Assembly: GCA_014860585.1 (NCBI GenBank)
Contig: JACZJL010000109.1
Span: 1 to 50,578 of the forward strand
Source of the DNA: Bacteroidales bacterium
GTDB lineage: Bacteria > Bacteroidota > Bacteroidia > Bacteroidales > 4484-276
Reading direction: 5' to 3'
Length of the DNA: 50,578 nt
The notes under the pieces were generated by a model. It did not search any database, had not been told where the DNA came from, and saw nothing but the letters and a program-made list of their open reading frames with translations. The position numbers and the translations under genes are program-made. Positions within the stretch are counted from its first letter, which is position 1; the number at the start of each line of letters is the position of its first letter. Of this stretch, positions 8,536-17,156 are shown piece after piece.

Positions 8536-10164
8536 TTATTCTTCTTCCATAAACGGATAGCGATAGTCAGTCGGGGCGTCGAACGTCTCTTTAATTGATC
8601 TTGGAGAAACCCAGCGTAAAAGATTGAGGTAGGAACCTGATTTATCATTGGTACCTGAGGCTCTTGCTCCACCGAATGGCTGCTGCCCAACGACCGCCCC
8701 GGTGGGCTTGTCGTTGATGTAGAAGTTTCCGGCAGCATTTTCCAGCATCTTTGTGGCTGTTTCGATGGCGTAGCGATCGTGAGCGAAGATGGACCCGGTT
8801 AATGCGTAGGGTGAGGTTTTGTTCACCAGATCAAGCGTTTCTTCAAACTTCGCGCCGTCGTAAACATAAACAGTGAGCACCGGTCCGAAAATCTCCTCCT
8901 GCATGGTCACATAATGTGGATCCTCAGTGCGGAGCACGGTAGGTTCGATAAAATATCCAACAGATTTATCGTAGTTGCCACCAGCCACCACTTCAAGTCC
9001 GTCGCTTTTGGCCCGGGCGATGTAACCGGTTATTTTGTTAAATGCGGGCTCGTCAATCACTGCGTTGATAAAATTCCGGAAGTCCTCCACAGTTCCCATT
9101 CTGAAAGATTTGAGGTCGGCAACTAAAAGCCTTTTCACTTCCGGCCACAACGACTGGGGAATATAAGCGCGCGAGGCTGCCGAGCATTTTTGCCCCTGGT
9201 ACTCAAAAGCACCGCGTGATAAGGCTGTAGCTACCTGTGCAGGGTTGGCCGTATGGTGCACCATCACAAAGTCTTTGCCCCCTGTTTCGCCAACGATTTT
9301 GGGATAAGTATTGTGAATCATCACATTATCTCCAATCGCTTTCCACACTTTTTTAAACACCTCTGTGGAGCCGGTAAAATGTACTCCCACGAAATCGGGA
9401 TGCTCCGACATCACTTTCCCACCCACCGGACCGTTCACGTTTACCATATTAATTACCCCATCGGGCAAACCGGCTTCCCTGAAAATTTCCATCAGGACGG
9501 CTGCTGAGTAAATCTGCGTGGCTGCTGGCTTCCATACTACCACATTACCCATGATGGCCGGAGATGAGGGAAGGTTCCCTGCAATGGAGGTGAAATTAAA
9601 CGGTGTCATAGCATACACAAATCCTTCAAGCGGCCGGTACTCCATACGGTTCCAGACACCCTTCGAGGAGTTGGGCTGCTGTTTGTAAATCTCAGTCATG
9701 TACTGCACATTAAAGCGGAAAAAGTCAGCCATTTCACAGGCAGCGTCAATTTCGGCCTGGTAAATATTCTTTGACTGACCGAGCATGGTGGCTGCATTGA
9801 TCTTTGCCCGGTACTTTCCGGCTACAAGGTCGGCTGCTTTAAGGAAAATGCTGGCCTTGTGCTGCCAGGGAAGCGCCTGCCACTTCTTTCGGGCAGCCAG
9901 CGCAGCATCAATGGATTGAATAACATGTTCGCGTTCGCCCTGGTAATAATATCCAAGCAGATGGCTGATCTCATGTGGCGCCCTGATCTCTCTTTTGTCC
10001 ATAGTTCTCACCTCTTCACCACCTATAAACATAGGAATGTCAACTACTTTCGATTTCATTTCTTTCAGCATTGCTTTAACCTTCACTCTTTCGCTGCTGC
10101 CTGGAGCATAATTCAATACCGGTTCGTTGAATGCTTTGGGTACTTCAAAAAATCCATGTGGCAT
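8536..10164 (-). CDS. pruA: L-glutamate gamma-semialdehyde (1-pyrroline-5-carboxylate) dehydrogenase
   Basis: The 542-residue aldehyde dehydrogenase oxidises glutamate semialdehyde to glutamate with NAD+, the second step of proline breakdown and part of arginine/ornithine catabolism. The start MPHGFFEVPKAFNEP and the overall sequence are of the eukaryote-like stand-alone type that is common in Bacteroidota, not the PutA fusion. YAMTPFNFTSIAGN, FTGSTEVFKKVW, VGETGGKDFV (catalytic Glu about 293) and YQGQKCSAASRAY (nucleophile Cys about 327) are all intact. QEEIFGPVLTVYVY and PFGGARASGTNDKSG close the family pattern. It is transcribed alone, divergently from the amylase gene. A perfect palindrome overlaps its promoter. 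Proline dehydrogenase is not in the window. Confidence 0.95.
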   Translation of the reverse strand: MPHGFFEVPKAFNEPVLNYAPGSSERVKVKAMLKEMKSKVVDIPMFIGGEEVRTMDKREIRAPHEISHLLGYYYQGEREHVIQSIDAALAARKKWQALPWQHKASIFLKAADLVAGKYRAKINAATMLGQSKNIYQAEIDAACEMADFFRFNVQYMTEIYKQQPNSSKGVWNRMEYRPLEGFVYAMTPFNFTSIAGNLPSSPAIMGNVVVWKPAATQIYSAAVLMEIFREAGLPDGVINMVNVNGPVGGKVMSEHPDFVGVHFTGSTEVFKKVWKAIGDNVMIHNTYPKIVGETGGKDFVMVHHTANPAQVATALSRGAFEYQGQKCSAASRAYIPQSLWPEVKRLLVADLKSFRMGTVEDFRNFINAVIDEPAFNKITGYIARAKSDGLEVVAGGNYDKSVGYFIEPTVLRTEDPHYVTMQEEIFGPVLTVYVYDGAKFEETLDLVNKTSPYALTGSIFAHDRYAIETATKMLENAAGNFYINDKPTGAVVGQQPFGGARASGTNDKSGSYLNLLRWVSPRSIKETFDAPTDYRYPFMEEE

Positions 10165-10228
10165 AATTTTGCTATTTATTTGATTTATAATTAATTACTA
10201 AACAATTTCAAAAGAAGGTAATCAACTG

Positions 10229-10236
10229 CAAAATTA
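10229..10236 (-). promoter_or_regulatory. Putative -7 box of pruA
   Basis: The minus strand reads TAATTTTG, a perfect TAnnTTTG match, 65 bases before the pruA ATG. The palindrome at 10235-10250 abuts it on the upstream side. Confidence 0.5.
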
Positions 10237-10250
10237 GATCATTTGATCTA
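10235..10250. promoter_or_regulatory. 16-bp palindrome at the pruA promoter, possible operator
   Basis: TAGATCATTTGATCTA has perfect 7-base arms (TAGATCA/TGATCTA) around a TT centre. It overlaps two bases of the pruA -7 box and fills much of the spacer toward -33, where a bound repressor would block RNA polymerase. The binding protein is unknown. The operator role is an inference from symmetry and position. Confidence 0.45.
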
Positions 10251-10432
10251 GCAAGAAAGCTTCAAATGACCCCGATGTTCATAAAATTAGTTAAAGCAGG
10301 GGATTTAGGGTTGTTTAAAGAGGGTAGGGGAGCGACGGTTTGCAAATCTCCGTTCATTTGTAAATGGCAATGATTCACTTCTCTCTATCTACAAGTTATT
10401 GACTCAAAGTGGATGGAATTGCCAAATACTTT

Positions 10433-10440
10433 TATTTTTG
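10433..10440 (+). promoter_or_regulatory. Putative -7 box of the GH13 gene
   Basis: TATTTTTG matches TAnnTTTG perfectly and lies 78 bases before the ATG at 10518. Confidence 0.45.
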
Positions 10441-10517
10441 CAGGTAAATTCTTATTTTATCATCATCGAATTCATCGCATAATCGAAATAAATAATTGAT
10501 AATCAAAACATTTTGAC

Positions 10518-11876
10518 ATGAAAAAAATGATCTATGCTCTCCTGGCATTCAGCTTAATCATCTCAGGCTGCGGGCAGACTACAAGCAATAAAGTTAAAGC
10601 ACCAGTAAGTAAAGTAACACACCCGGAATGGTCCCAAAACGCCAACATCTACGAAGTCAACCTGCGCCAGTACACCGAAGAAGGCACCCTTGGCAGCTTC
10701 ATCAAACATATGCCCCGGTTAAGAAATATGGGGGTCGATATTCTCTGGTTCATGCCGATTCATCCGATCGGTGAACTGAACCGCAAAGGCACACTGGGAA
10801 GCTATTACTCAGTACAGGATTACAAACAGGTGAATACTGAATTTGGCAGTATTGAAGAGTTTCAGATGGTAGTAAAACTTGCCCATGAATTGGGGATGTA
10901 TGTCATTATCGACTGGGTCGCCAACCACACCGCATGGGATCATGACTGGGTGACCCGCCACCCCGACTGGTACGCGAAAAACGAAAAAGGGGAAATGTTT
11001 TACCCGGCTGACTGGAAAGATGTGGTACAATTGGATTATAACAACATGGAGATGCGCGATGCGATGATCGACGCACTCAAATTCTGGATCACCGAAGCTG
11101 ATATTGACGGCTATCGTTGCGATGTGGCATCCATGGTTCCCACTGATTTTTGGGAAAATGCACGCATGGAACTCGACAAAATAAAGCCGGTGTTTTTGCT
11201 CGCTGAAGCGGATAAGGAAGAATTGCTGATGAATGCTTTCGACATGGATTATGGTTGGAAACTTCACCACATCGCCAATGAGATTGCTCAGGGAAAAGCC
11301 AATGCCAACGATTTACAAAGGTATTTTGATGATCTCGACATTACATTCCCTCAGGGCGCTTACCGCATGAACTTTACCTCCAACCATGACGAAAATACCT
11401 GGAAAGGCACTGAATTTGAACGACTGGGAGATGCCGCTCAAACATTCTTTGTTTTGATGGCCACCGTCCCCGGAATGCCTCTGATTTACACCGGTCAGGA
11501 GGCAGCAATGGACAAAAGACTCAATTTCTTTGAAAAAGATGTGGTAGATTGGAAGGATATACCACTACTACAATTCTACCGGACTTTGCTCAACCTGAAG
11601 AAGAGAAGCCAGGCGCTCTGGAATGGCAACGCAGGTGGTCCAATCAAACGTATTTACACTCACCAGGATGAATCGGTGTATGCTTATACACGTTCCAAAG
11701 AAAACAACACGATATGTGTAATTCTAAATCTGTCTGGCAAAGAAACCTCATTCCAACTGCAGGGCGAAGGATATGAAGCCATATACAAAAACGTATTTTC
11801 CGGAGAAGCTCAACCCATCTCCAAAGAGCAACAATTGACCCTTGCTCCCTGGGAATACCTGGTATTAGAGAAATAA
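10518..11876 (+). CDS. GH13 alpha-amylase family lipoprotein
   Basis: The 452-residue protein has a lipoprotein signal (MKKMIYALLAFSLIISGCGQ, lipidated Cys at 18). All GH13 conserved regions are present: IIDWVANH (region I, about 129-136), DGYRCDVA with nucleophile Asp 202, LLAEADKE with acid/base Glu 230, and TSNHDENTW with the NHD triad at 289-291. A short C-terminal beta domain follows (TICVILNLSGKE). It should cleave alpha-1,4-glucans or maltodextrins at the cell surface or in the periplasm. The tight TIM barrel without large inserts suggests small oligosaccharide substrates, as in neopullulanase- or cyclomaltodextrinase-like enzymes. It converges with a starch-binding esterase gene 27 bases away. 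Confidence 0.93.
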   Translation: MKKMIYALLAFSLIISGCGQTTSNKVKAPVSKVTHPEWSQNANIYEVNLRQYTEEGTLGSFIKHMPRLRNMGVDILWFMPIHPIGELNRKGTLGSYYSVQDYKQVNTEFGSIEEFQMVVKLAHELGMYVIIDWVANHTAWDHDWVTRHPDWYAKNEKGEMFYPADWKDVVQLDYNNMEMRDAMIDALKFWITEADIDGYRCDVASMVPTDFWENARMELDKIKPVFLLAEADKEELLMNAFDMDYGWKLHHIANEIAQGKANANDLQRYFDDLDITFPQGAYRMNFTSNHDENTWKGTEFERLGDAAQTFFVLMATVPGMPLIYTGQEAAMDKRLNFFEKDVVDWKDIPLLQFYRTLLNLKKRSQALWNGNAGGPIKRIYTHQDESVYAYTRSKENNTICVILNLSGKETSFQLQGEGYEAIYKNVFSGEAQPISKEQQLTLAPWEYLVLEK

Positions 11877-11903
11877 ACTTCTGCGTTCGACGATCCGGCA
11901 GGT

Positions 11904-13295
11904 TTAAAGAATCATGATTTTCTGGTTGAAACTTACTTTTCCGCCATTAACGGTAACAATATAAAGGCCTTTCAGGTTGCCGGAAATTGTTTTTGAACTT
12001 CCCGGTGTTATGCGGGATTGAAACACGGTTTGCCCTGTAATCGAATAAACAGTGACGTCAAAAAGTTGATCAACCAGCGCTGAATCTTTTGCCTCAAGGT
12101 AAAGTTTATCGCAGATGATCCTAGCACGGATCGGAATGCCCGGCATAAATTCGTCAATTTCGGTTGAGCCATCAAGATAAAGCCATTGGTAAGCCTGGCC
12201 GAATTGTGTGCGCCACAGCAACTCGTTGTGTTGCCCTCCGGGAACTACTTTCAGGTAAAGTTCCGAATCGTCAAAACCGGCAGCCTGCAAAGTGTCCATC
12301 ATCAGGTTCATCTGCTGAACGAGGCCGCCGCTCTCGTTGGTTCCCCCCATCATATAATAGCGCATCGGGTATACTTTTCCTGTCTGATAGGCAAAAATGT
12401 AACTTGAATCGCTGAACCAGAATGAGGGAGAAAAAACACCAGCTTTGCTTAAGATTTCCTGGTATTTCAACCCGATATAATGAGAGATCAGCCCACCGAG
12501 TGAACTCCCCATCACACCGGTATGCTCACGTTGTGGCTTTGTGCGGTAATGCTCATCAATGTAAGGCTTAAGTGTTTCTACGATAAATTTTGCATACAGA
12601 TCGCCATCGCCGCCTCCGTATTGCTGGTTCGGCCAGGGAGTGTATTCGGCTATACGGTAAGTGCCTCCATTGTCAATCCCAACCACAATTGGCACCTCTT
12701 TTCCATTGCTAAAAAGGGAATTTAGCGTTTCATCCACCTCCCATTCGCCGGCAAAAGAAGTGTACAGATCGAAAAGGTTTTGCCCATCGTGCATATAGAG
12801 CACGGGATAATCCTTTCCTGATGTTTCATAATCGGGGGGAAGGTACAACCAGATGCGACGTGTACGGTTGAGTTGCGGCATAAAAAACGCATTGTCCATG
12901 ATCACCACATTTTCTGCTGCCGTAGTCCCCGGTCCGCCAAGGTCTTCCCAACTCAGGATGGTTAGCAACAAGGTGTCTTGAGTACCGAAAGTGAATGTCC
13001 GGTTGGGCAGGTACCCGCCTGTTTCGTTTCCCTCCACTGTTGCCCAGCTTCCACGGGTAAATTTAAACTGTATAGTTCCTGTGCCGTTGATCACAATCTG
13101 GGGTTGCCCGTTTGTGTTGGATTGAAGGATGAAGGTTGCATTTCCCGGGTCCCAGCCGTTGAAACTTCCAGCTATGAAAATGTTATCCTCCGGTGGAGTA
13201 TTGGCCGGTATCGAAGTCACAATCATGGTTACCTCTGCAGCCCTGGCAAAAAGCACTATGAGGAACATGAACAAAAGAAAGAAAAAGTTTTTCAT
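11904..13295 (-). CDS. Starch-binding-domain esterase with T9SS type A tail
   Basis: The 463-residue protein has a signal peptide (MKNFFFLLFMFLIVLFARAA), then a CBM20/CBM48-like N-terminal domain (FIAGSFNGWDPGNATF, then IQFKFTRGSW and NRTFTF). An esterase D/enterochelin-esterase-like alpha/beta hydrolase follows: LYLPPDYE, YPVLYMHDGQNLFD, and the nucleophile elbow GSSLGG with Ser about 265. GGQHNELLW carries a plausible catalytic His. The last 75 residues look like a T9SS type A sorting domain (FDVTVYSITGQTV, then LKGLYIVTVNGG and a basic hydrophobic end). It is predicted to be secreted and anchored on the surface. The substrate is probably acyl groups on a polysaccharide or glycoconjugate. 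The amylase next door supports a starch-related role, but that is inference. Confidence 0.87.
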   Translation of the reverse strand: MKNFFFLLFMFLIVLFARAAEVTMIVTSIPANTPPEDNIFIAGSFNGWDPGNATFILQSNTNGQPQIVINGTGTIQFKFTRGSWATVEGNETGGYLPNRTFTFGTQDTLLLTILSWEDLGGPGTTAAENVVIMDNAFFMPQLNRTRRIWLYLPPDYETSGKDYPVLYMHDGQNLFDLYTSFAGEWEVDETLNSLFSNGKEVPIVVGIDNGGTYRIAEYTPWPNQQYGGGDGDLYAKFIVETLKPYIDEHYRTKPQREHTGVMGSSLGGLISHYIGLKYQEILSKAGVFSPSFWFSDSSYIFAYQTGKVYPMRYYMMGGTNESGGLVQQMNLMMDTLQAAGFDDSELYLKVVPGGQHNELLWRTQFGQAYQWLYLDGSTEIDEFMPGIPIRARIICDKLYLEAKDSALVDQLFDVTVYSITGQTVFQSRITPGSSKTISGNLKGLYIVTVNGGKVSFNQKIMIL

Positions 13296-13332
13296 GGCGT
13301 GTGTATGATTATTTGCTATCCATAAATTTGGA

Positions 13333-13340
13333 CAAAAGTA
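13333..13340 (-). promoter_or_regulatory. Putative -7 box of the esterase gene
   Basis: The minus strand reads TACTTTTG, a perfect TAnnTTTG match, about 38 bases before the ATG at 13295. Confidence 0.5.
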
Positions 13341-13688
13341 CGGAAAAAGGATGTAACTGATTTCTCCAACAGAAGGTCAGGGTGCTTGTAATTTCAAGAC
13401 TACGTTTTACAACACTGAATTGGTGAAAACAAAATTGTATGCGATGTGAAAAGCGATTCTTCATCTGTGGATGACTTTCAAGATGAAAGGATTGCAAAAT
13501 GAGTGTTTCAAATACAATATGAAAAATGACAAGGTCAGGTTTCCCGCCCTCTGTTTTCATCAAGTCCAGCCTGCTATTGCCAAGCTCAAAAAGCACAACT
13601 GAAAATCAATATTTATTCTTTCACATTCAAATGCAGTCTGATTTTTTCCAAATTTTTCAATCAATCGCAGCTCTGAACTAACTTTTTC

Positions 13689-13696
13689 TACTTTTG
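13689..13696 (+). promoter_or_regulatory. Putative -7 box of the WD40-caspase gene
   Basis: TACTTTTG matches TAnnTTTG perfectly and lies 72 bases before the ATG at 13768. Confidence 0.5.
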
Positions 13697-13767
13697 TGCT
13701 CGTGCAGAATGTCATAAATCATGCTTCAGCACTCTGTTTCGGGGAAATTAATCATTAAATCTTTCAT

Positions 13768-16700
13768 ATGAAACGGCTCTTTTTCTTCGTGTTATCTTTT
13801 CAACTTTTTGTAAACGGGGGATTACTGTCTCAAAACCCTCAGATTATGGTTCAGATGAGGCACAGTGATGAGGTGAATTCAGCGGTGTTTGCTCCCGACG
13901 GCAGGGCTGTAGTTTCGGGATCAGCTGATAACACGGTCAAAATCTGGGACACCAAAACCGGATACCAGACAGATACTTTAAACATCAGGTTGTATGTATC
14001 CACTGTGGCGGTTACACCTGACGGCTCAAAAATCCTGGTAAGCACTTCGCGTAACCTTATTGTACTTGATTACGAATCTAAGAAAACGTTATTCAAAATC
14101 CCGGACCTTAAGAGTGCAGTCCATATTCATTGTTCAGCCGACAGCAAATATGCTGTATTGTCTTGTACAGATGATGTGAGCAGAATTGTGGACCTGGAGG
14201 CAGGCAGGGTGGTTTCACAACTTTATTATGAATATGTGGAATGCTCGGTTTTTTCGCCGGATATGAAATACCTTGTAATTTGTGGCGTCAATCGAATTAA
14301 CGGTGGACTGGGGATACCTGATCTTTATGACATTGAACTTATCCGGGCGCCAAAAAAGATTGGAACACTTGGGTTTGATAACTGCCATGCAGTAACCTTC
14401 TCACCTGATGGCAAGTACCTGGCTGCGGGAACTCACAATGGTGCAATTATGATCTACAATATGAAGAGTAAGAAAAAGGAGGGACGAAAGATCGGCAATC
14501 ATTCTCCAAATAAGGATTATTATGTCAGTTGCATAAGTTTCACGAAAGATGGAAAATACCTGATTTCGGGCTCACAGGATCATACAATAAAAATATGGGA
14601 TCCTTTAACTGGTAACCTGATCAGAACACTGGATGACTTTACCGATGATATTAACTCAATAGATATATCACCTGATTCAAAGAAGATGATTTCCACGTCC
14701 TTCGAAAATGTGATCAGGTATTGGGATATTGAATCAGGAAAAGAAGAACAGGTATTTAAATCGGAGGCCTCGGTGGTTTATGCAGTGGATATTTCGCCCG
14801 ATGAAAAGTTTTTCATTGCCGGGTGCGGGGATAAGACGGTCAAACTATTCGACAACTATTACGGGAACCTTGTAAGAGTAATGGAAGGGCACAAGTACCT
14901 GGTGAAATTTGCCTGTTATTCACCCGATGGCAAATATATTTTAAGCGCTTCAACAGATAAAATTACAGATGATTATCAGGGCGATGTAATTCTGTGGGAT
15001 GCAGCATCCGGACAACAATTAAAATATTTCACCTGCTCAGGCAGTGTTAACTCAATTGATTTTTCACCGGACTCAAAGCAGTTCCTGGTCTATGATTTTA
15101 ACCCATTTGTTTATAACGTTTTAAACGGTGAACAAAAATCTTTGAATTTTTCTGACCTGGCAGCCTGGATGCCTGATTCAAAAACAATTTTGGTGGCCAT
15201 GAATACCAGCTCAGAAAACCTGCGGCTAAGAATTATGGACCCGGTTTCGGGCAACATCCTGAAAACAATGTACGACTTAGGTTCTGGCGGTATTACCTCG
15301 CTATTTTTATCGCACGACAGGAAATTTGCTGCCATAACTTCTGACAATAAGCTCACTGTCTTTAATACAGCAAGCGGCAAAGTCGTTTCAACCCTCGACA
15401 TAGATTCCTATTATGCCCGATCCATTGCTTTTTCATACGATGCTTCCCTGCTTGCTGTTACATCCTTTAAAAGAGTTGATTTCTGGGAAATTGCAACAGC
15501 TACAAAAATCAGAAGTATCGGGCTTCATCAGAATTTTGTGGAATCCATCAAGCTAAGCAAGGATGGTAAAACAATGCTGACCGGTTCGCAGGATGGAACC
15601 ATCAGAAAAACCAACCTGACCAACGACCGGTCAATCGCTTTTATCGGCGACGGCACAGGGAAGGAGTGGATCATGTTTGACAATGACGGATTCTGGGACG
15701 CTTCAACAAGGGTGGGAAGTCTGGCTACACTTAATATTCCGGGTAAAATTGCAGGGGTGGATCAGTTTGCTGCATGGACCAACCGACCGGATAAAATTTT
15801 TGAAAAATTTGGTCTGCGAGACCAGGAATTGATCACCCATTACAAAAATCAATACCTGAAACGTCTGAAAAGGCAGGGACTCAATGAAAGTCAGCAAACT
15901 GACCTTTCTGACATTCCGGTTACAGAAATTAACGAGATGACTCAAAACGGGAAAAATGTTACTTTAACGTTTTCATTTACAGACAACTCGAATGCGATCA
16001 CTTCGTACAACATTTTTATGAATGATGTACCGGTTTTTGGGGCAAAAGGAAAACTGTTGGCTGATAACCGGACTGCTATTGTTGAGGTTGTTGAGCTGAC
16101 TGCAGGCGAAAATAAAATTGAAGTCTCATGCACCAACAGCCGCGGGATTGAAAGCTACCGGGCATTAACATCAGCAAAATACGAGGGTGAAGTGGCCAAA
16201 AACCTTTATTTTATTGGGTTTGGTGTGTCGAGGTATCAATTTTCTGAATTAAACCTGAAATATGCCGACAAAGACGCCACCGACCTCGAAAAAGTGATGC
16301 AGGGAATGAAGGGTAAAGGTTTTGAAAATGTATTCACAATGACGCTTTTAAATGAAGATGTGACGCCGGCGGCGATCAAAAAAGCAAAGGAATTTGTACA
16401 AAATGCAAAACCCGACGACACCTTTGTCCTGTTTATTGCCGGCCATGGTATGCACGACAAAGACGCCGACGCCACCTATTATTATCTGACTTCCAATGCC
16501 GACCTCAATAACCTGAAAAACACCGCTGCCGATTTCGAAACCATCGAAGACTTGTTGCAGGGGATTCCTCCCCGCAACAAACTTTTCCTCATGGATGCCT
16601 GCGAAAGTGGTGAAATGGATGAAGAATTCCAAACCAGCCAGATTGCCCAGGCTGACCTGAAATGGATGCAATCACGCGGTATGAAAAGGATCGAAACGAA

Positions 16701-17049
16701 ATCAACCGTGCAGCCAACCCAATCATCAGGCCGCAGCTATCTTGCACAGAAAGACCGCTTCATTTACAACGATTTGATCCGCCGAAGCGGCGCCATCGTC
16801 TTTTCCTCTTCAAAAGGAGGGGAACTGAGTTATGAACGCAGCGATATCGAAAACGGGTTGTTTACCGAATATATTCTAAAAGCCTTTACTACTGACGTAG
16901 CCGATACCGACAGCAATGGCCTGGTCAGTACCAGTGAATTGAGGGATTATGTTTCAGCGCAGGTGGCTCAAAGTAGCGGTAACCTTCAGCATCCGACCGT
17001 TGACAGGGATAATATATTCCAGAAGTTTGATTTTCAGGTGACAAAATAA
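13768..17049 (+). CDS. Exported WD40-repeat protein with C-terminal caspase (peptidase C14) domain
   Basis: The 1093-residue protein starts with a signal peptide (MKRLFFFVLSFQLFVNGGLLSQ). Residues about 28-620 are WD40 repeats; SGSADNTVKIWD, SGSQDHTIKIWD and TGSQDGTIR are the clearest blades, enough for two propellers. A linker with an Ig-like look follows (about 700-790). A caspase-like domain starts near 808 with NLYFIGFGVSRY. Its catalytic dyad is intact: His 893 in IAGHGMHD and Cys 945 in LMDACESGE, followed by IVFSSSKGGELSYE and NGLFTEYILKAF. Caspase-fold proteases usually cut after Arg, Lys or Asp. The WD40 part should bind a partner and present or restrain the protease. Unlike cytoplasmic bacterial caspases, this one is predicted to be exported. 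It is monocistronic, and its target is unknown. Confidence 0.9.
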   Translation: MKRLFFFVLSFQLFVNGGLLSQNPQIMVQMRHSDEVNSAVFAPDGRAVVSGSADNTVKIWDTKTGYQTDTLNIRLYVSTVAVTPDGSKILVSTSRNLIVLDYESKKTLFKIPDLKSAVHIHCSADSKYAVLSCTDDVSRIVDLEAGRVVSQLYYEYVECSVFSPDMKYLVICGVNRINGGLGIPDLYDIELIRAPKKIGTLGFDNCHAVTFSPDGKYLAAGTHNGAIMIYNMKSKKKEGRKIGNHSPNKDYYVSCISFTKDGKYLISGSQDHTIKIWDPLTGNLIRTLDDFTDDINSIDISPDSKKMISTSFENVIRYWDIESGKEEQVFKSEASVVYAVDISPDEKFFIAGCGDKTVKLFDNYYGNLVRVMEGHKYLVKFACYSPDGKYILSASTDKITDDYQGDVILWDAASGQQLKYFTCSGSVNSIDFSPDSKQFLVYDFNPFVYNVLNGEQKSLNFSDLAAWMPDSKTILVAMNTSSENLRLRIMDPVSGNILKTMYDLGSGGITSLFLSHDRKFAAITSDNKLTVFNTASGKVVSTLDIDSYYARSIAFSYDASLLAVTSFKRVDFWEIATATKIRSIGLHQNFVESIKLSKDGKTMLTGSQDGTIRKTNLTNDRSIAFIGDGTGKEWIMFDNDGFWDASTRVGSLATLNIPGKIAGVDQFAAWTNRPDKIFEKFGLRDQELITHYKNQYLKRLKRQGLNESQQTDLSDIPVTEINEMTQNGKNVTLTFSFTDNSNAITSYNIFMNDVPVFGAKGKLLADNRTAIVEVVELTAGENKIEVSCTNSRGIESYRALTSAKYEGEVAKNLYFIGFGVSRYQFSELNLKYADKDATDLEKVMQGMKGKGFENVFTMTLLNEDVTPAAIKKAKEFVQNAKPDDTFVLFIAGHGMHDKDADATYYYLTSNADLNNLKNTAADFETIEDLLQGIPPRNKLFLMDACESGEMDEEFQTSQIAQADLKWMQSRGMKRIETKSTVQPTQSSGRSYLAQKDRFIYNDLIRRSGAIVFSSSKGGELSYERSDIENGLFTEYILKAFTTDVADTDSNGLVSTSELRDYVSAQVAQSSGNLQHPTVDRDNIFQKFDFQVTK

Positions 17050-17104
17050 GCAGAGTTGAGGTTGACTTCACAAACACAATTGTCATTTAATTTGCCGAAA
17101 AAAC

Positions 17105-17112
17105 TAACTTTG
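17105..17112 (+). promoter_or_regulatory. Putative -7 box of the M24 peptidase gene
   Basis: TAACTTTG matches TAnnTTTG perfectly and lies 45 bases before the ATG at 17157. Confidence 0.5.
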
Positions 17113-17156
17113 CAGGAATTAAAACACCGCAATTCATTCACTAAATTGAAATAACA

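Larger units (their letters stand above)
10165..10517. other. Divergent intergenic region pruA/GH13
   Basis: This 353-base region carries the promoters of both flanking genes: the pruA -7 box with its palindrome, and a TATTTTTG box at 10433-10440 for the amylase gene. Between them (10260-10380) I see no gene, RNA or strong repeat. Confidence 0.5.
13296..13767. other. Divergent intergenic region, esterase/WD40-caspase
   Basis: This 472-base region has a promoter box at each end (13333-13340 minus, 13689-13696 plus). The middle contains only short frames with random-looking translations. I see no conserved RNA, terminator or repeat. Confidence 0.45.

Noticed and set aside
8430-8738. 102-codon minus-strand frame overlapping the pruA 3' end
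   Set aside because: It is a shadow of pruA in another frame and extends into non-coding sequence.
13309-13596. 95-codon minus-strand frame between the esterase and caspase genes
   Set aside because: The translation is random-looking and it crosses the esterase promoter box at 13333-13340.
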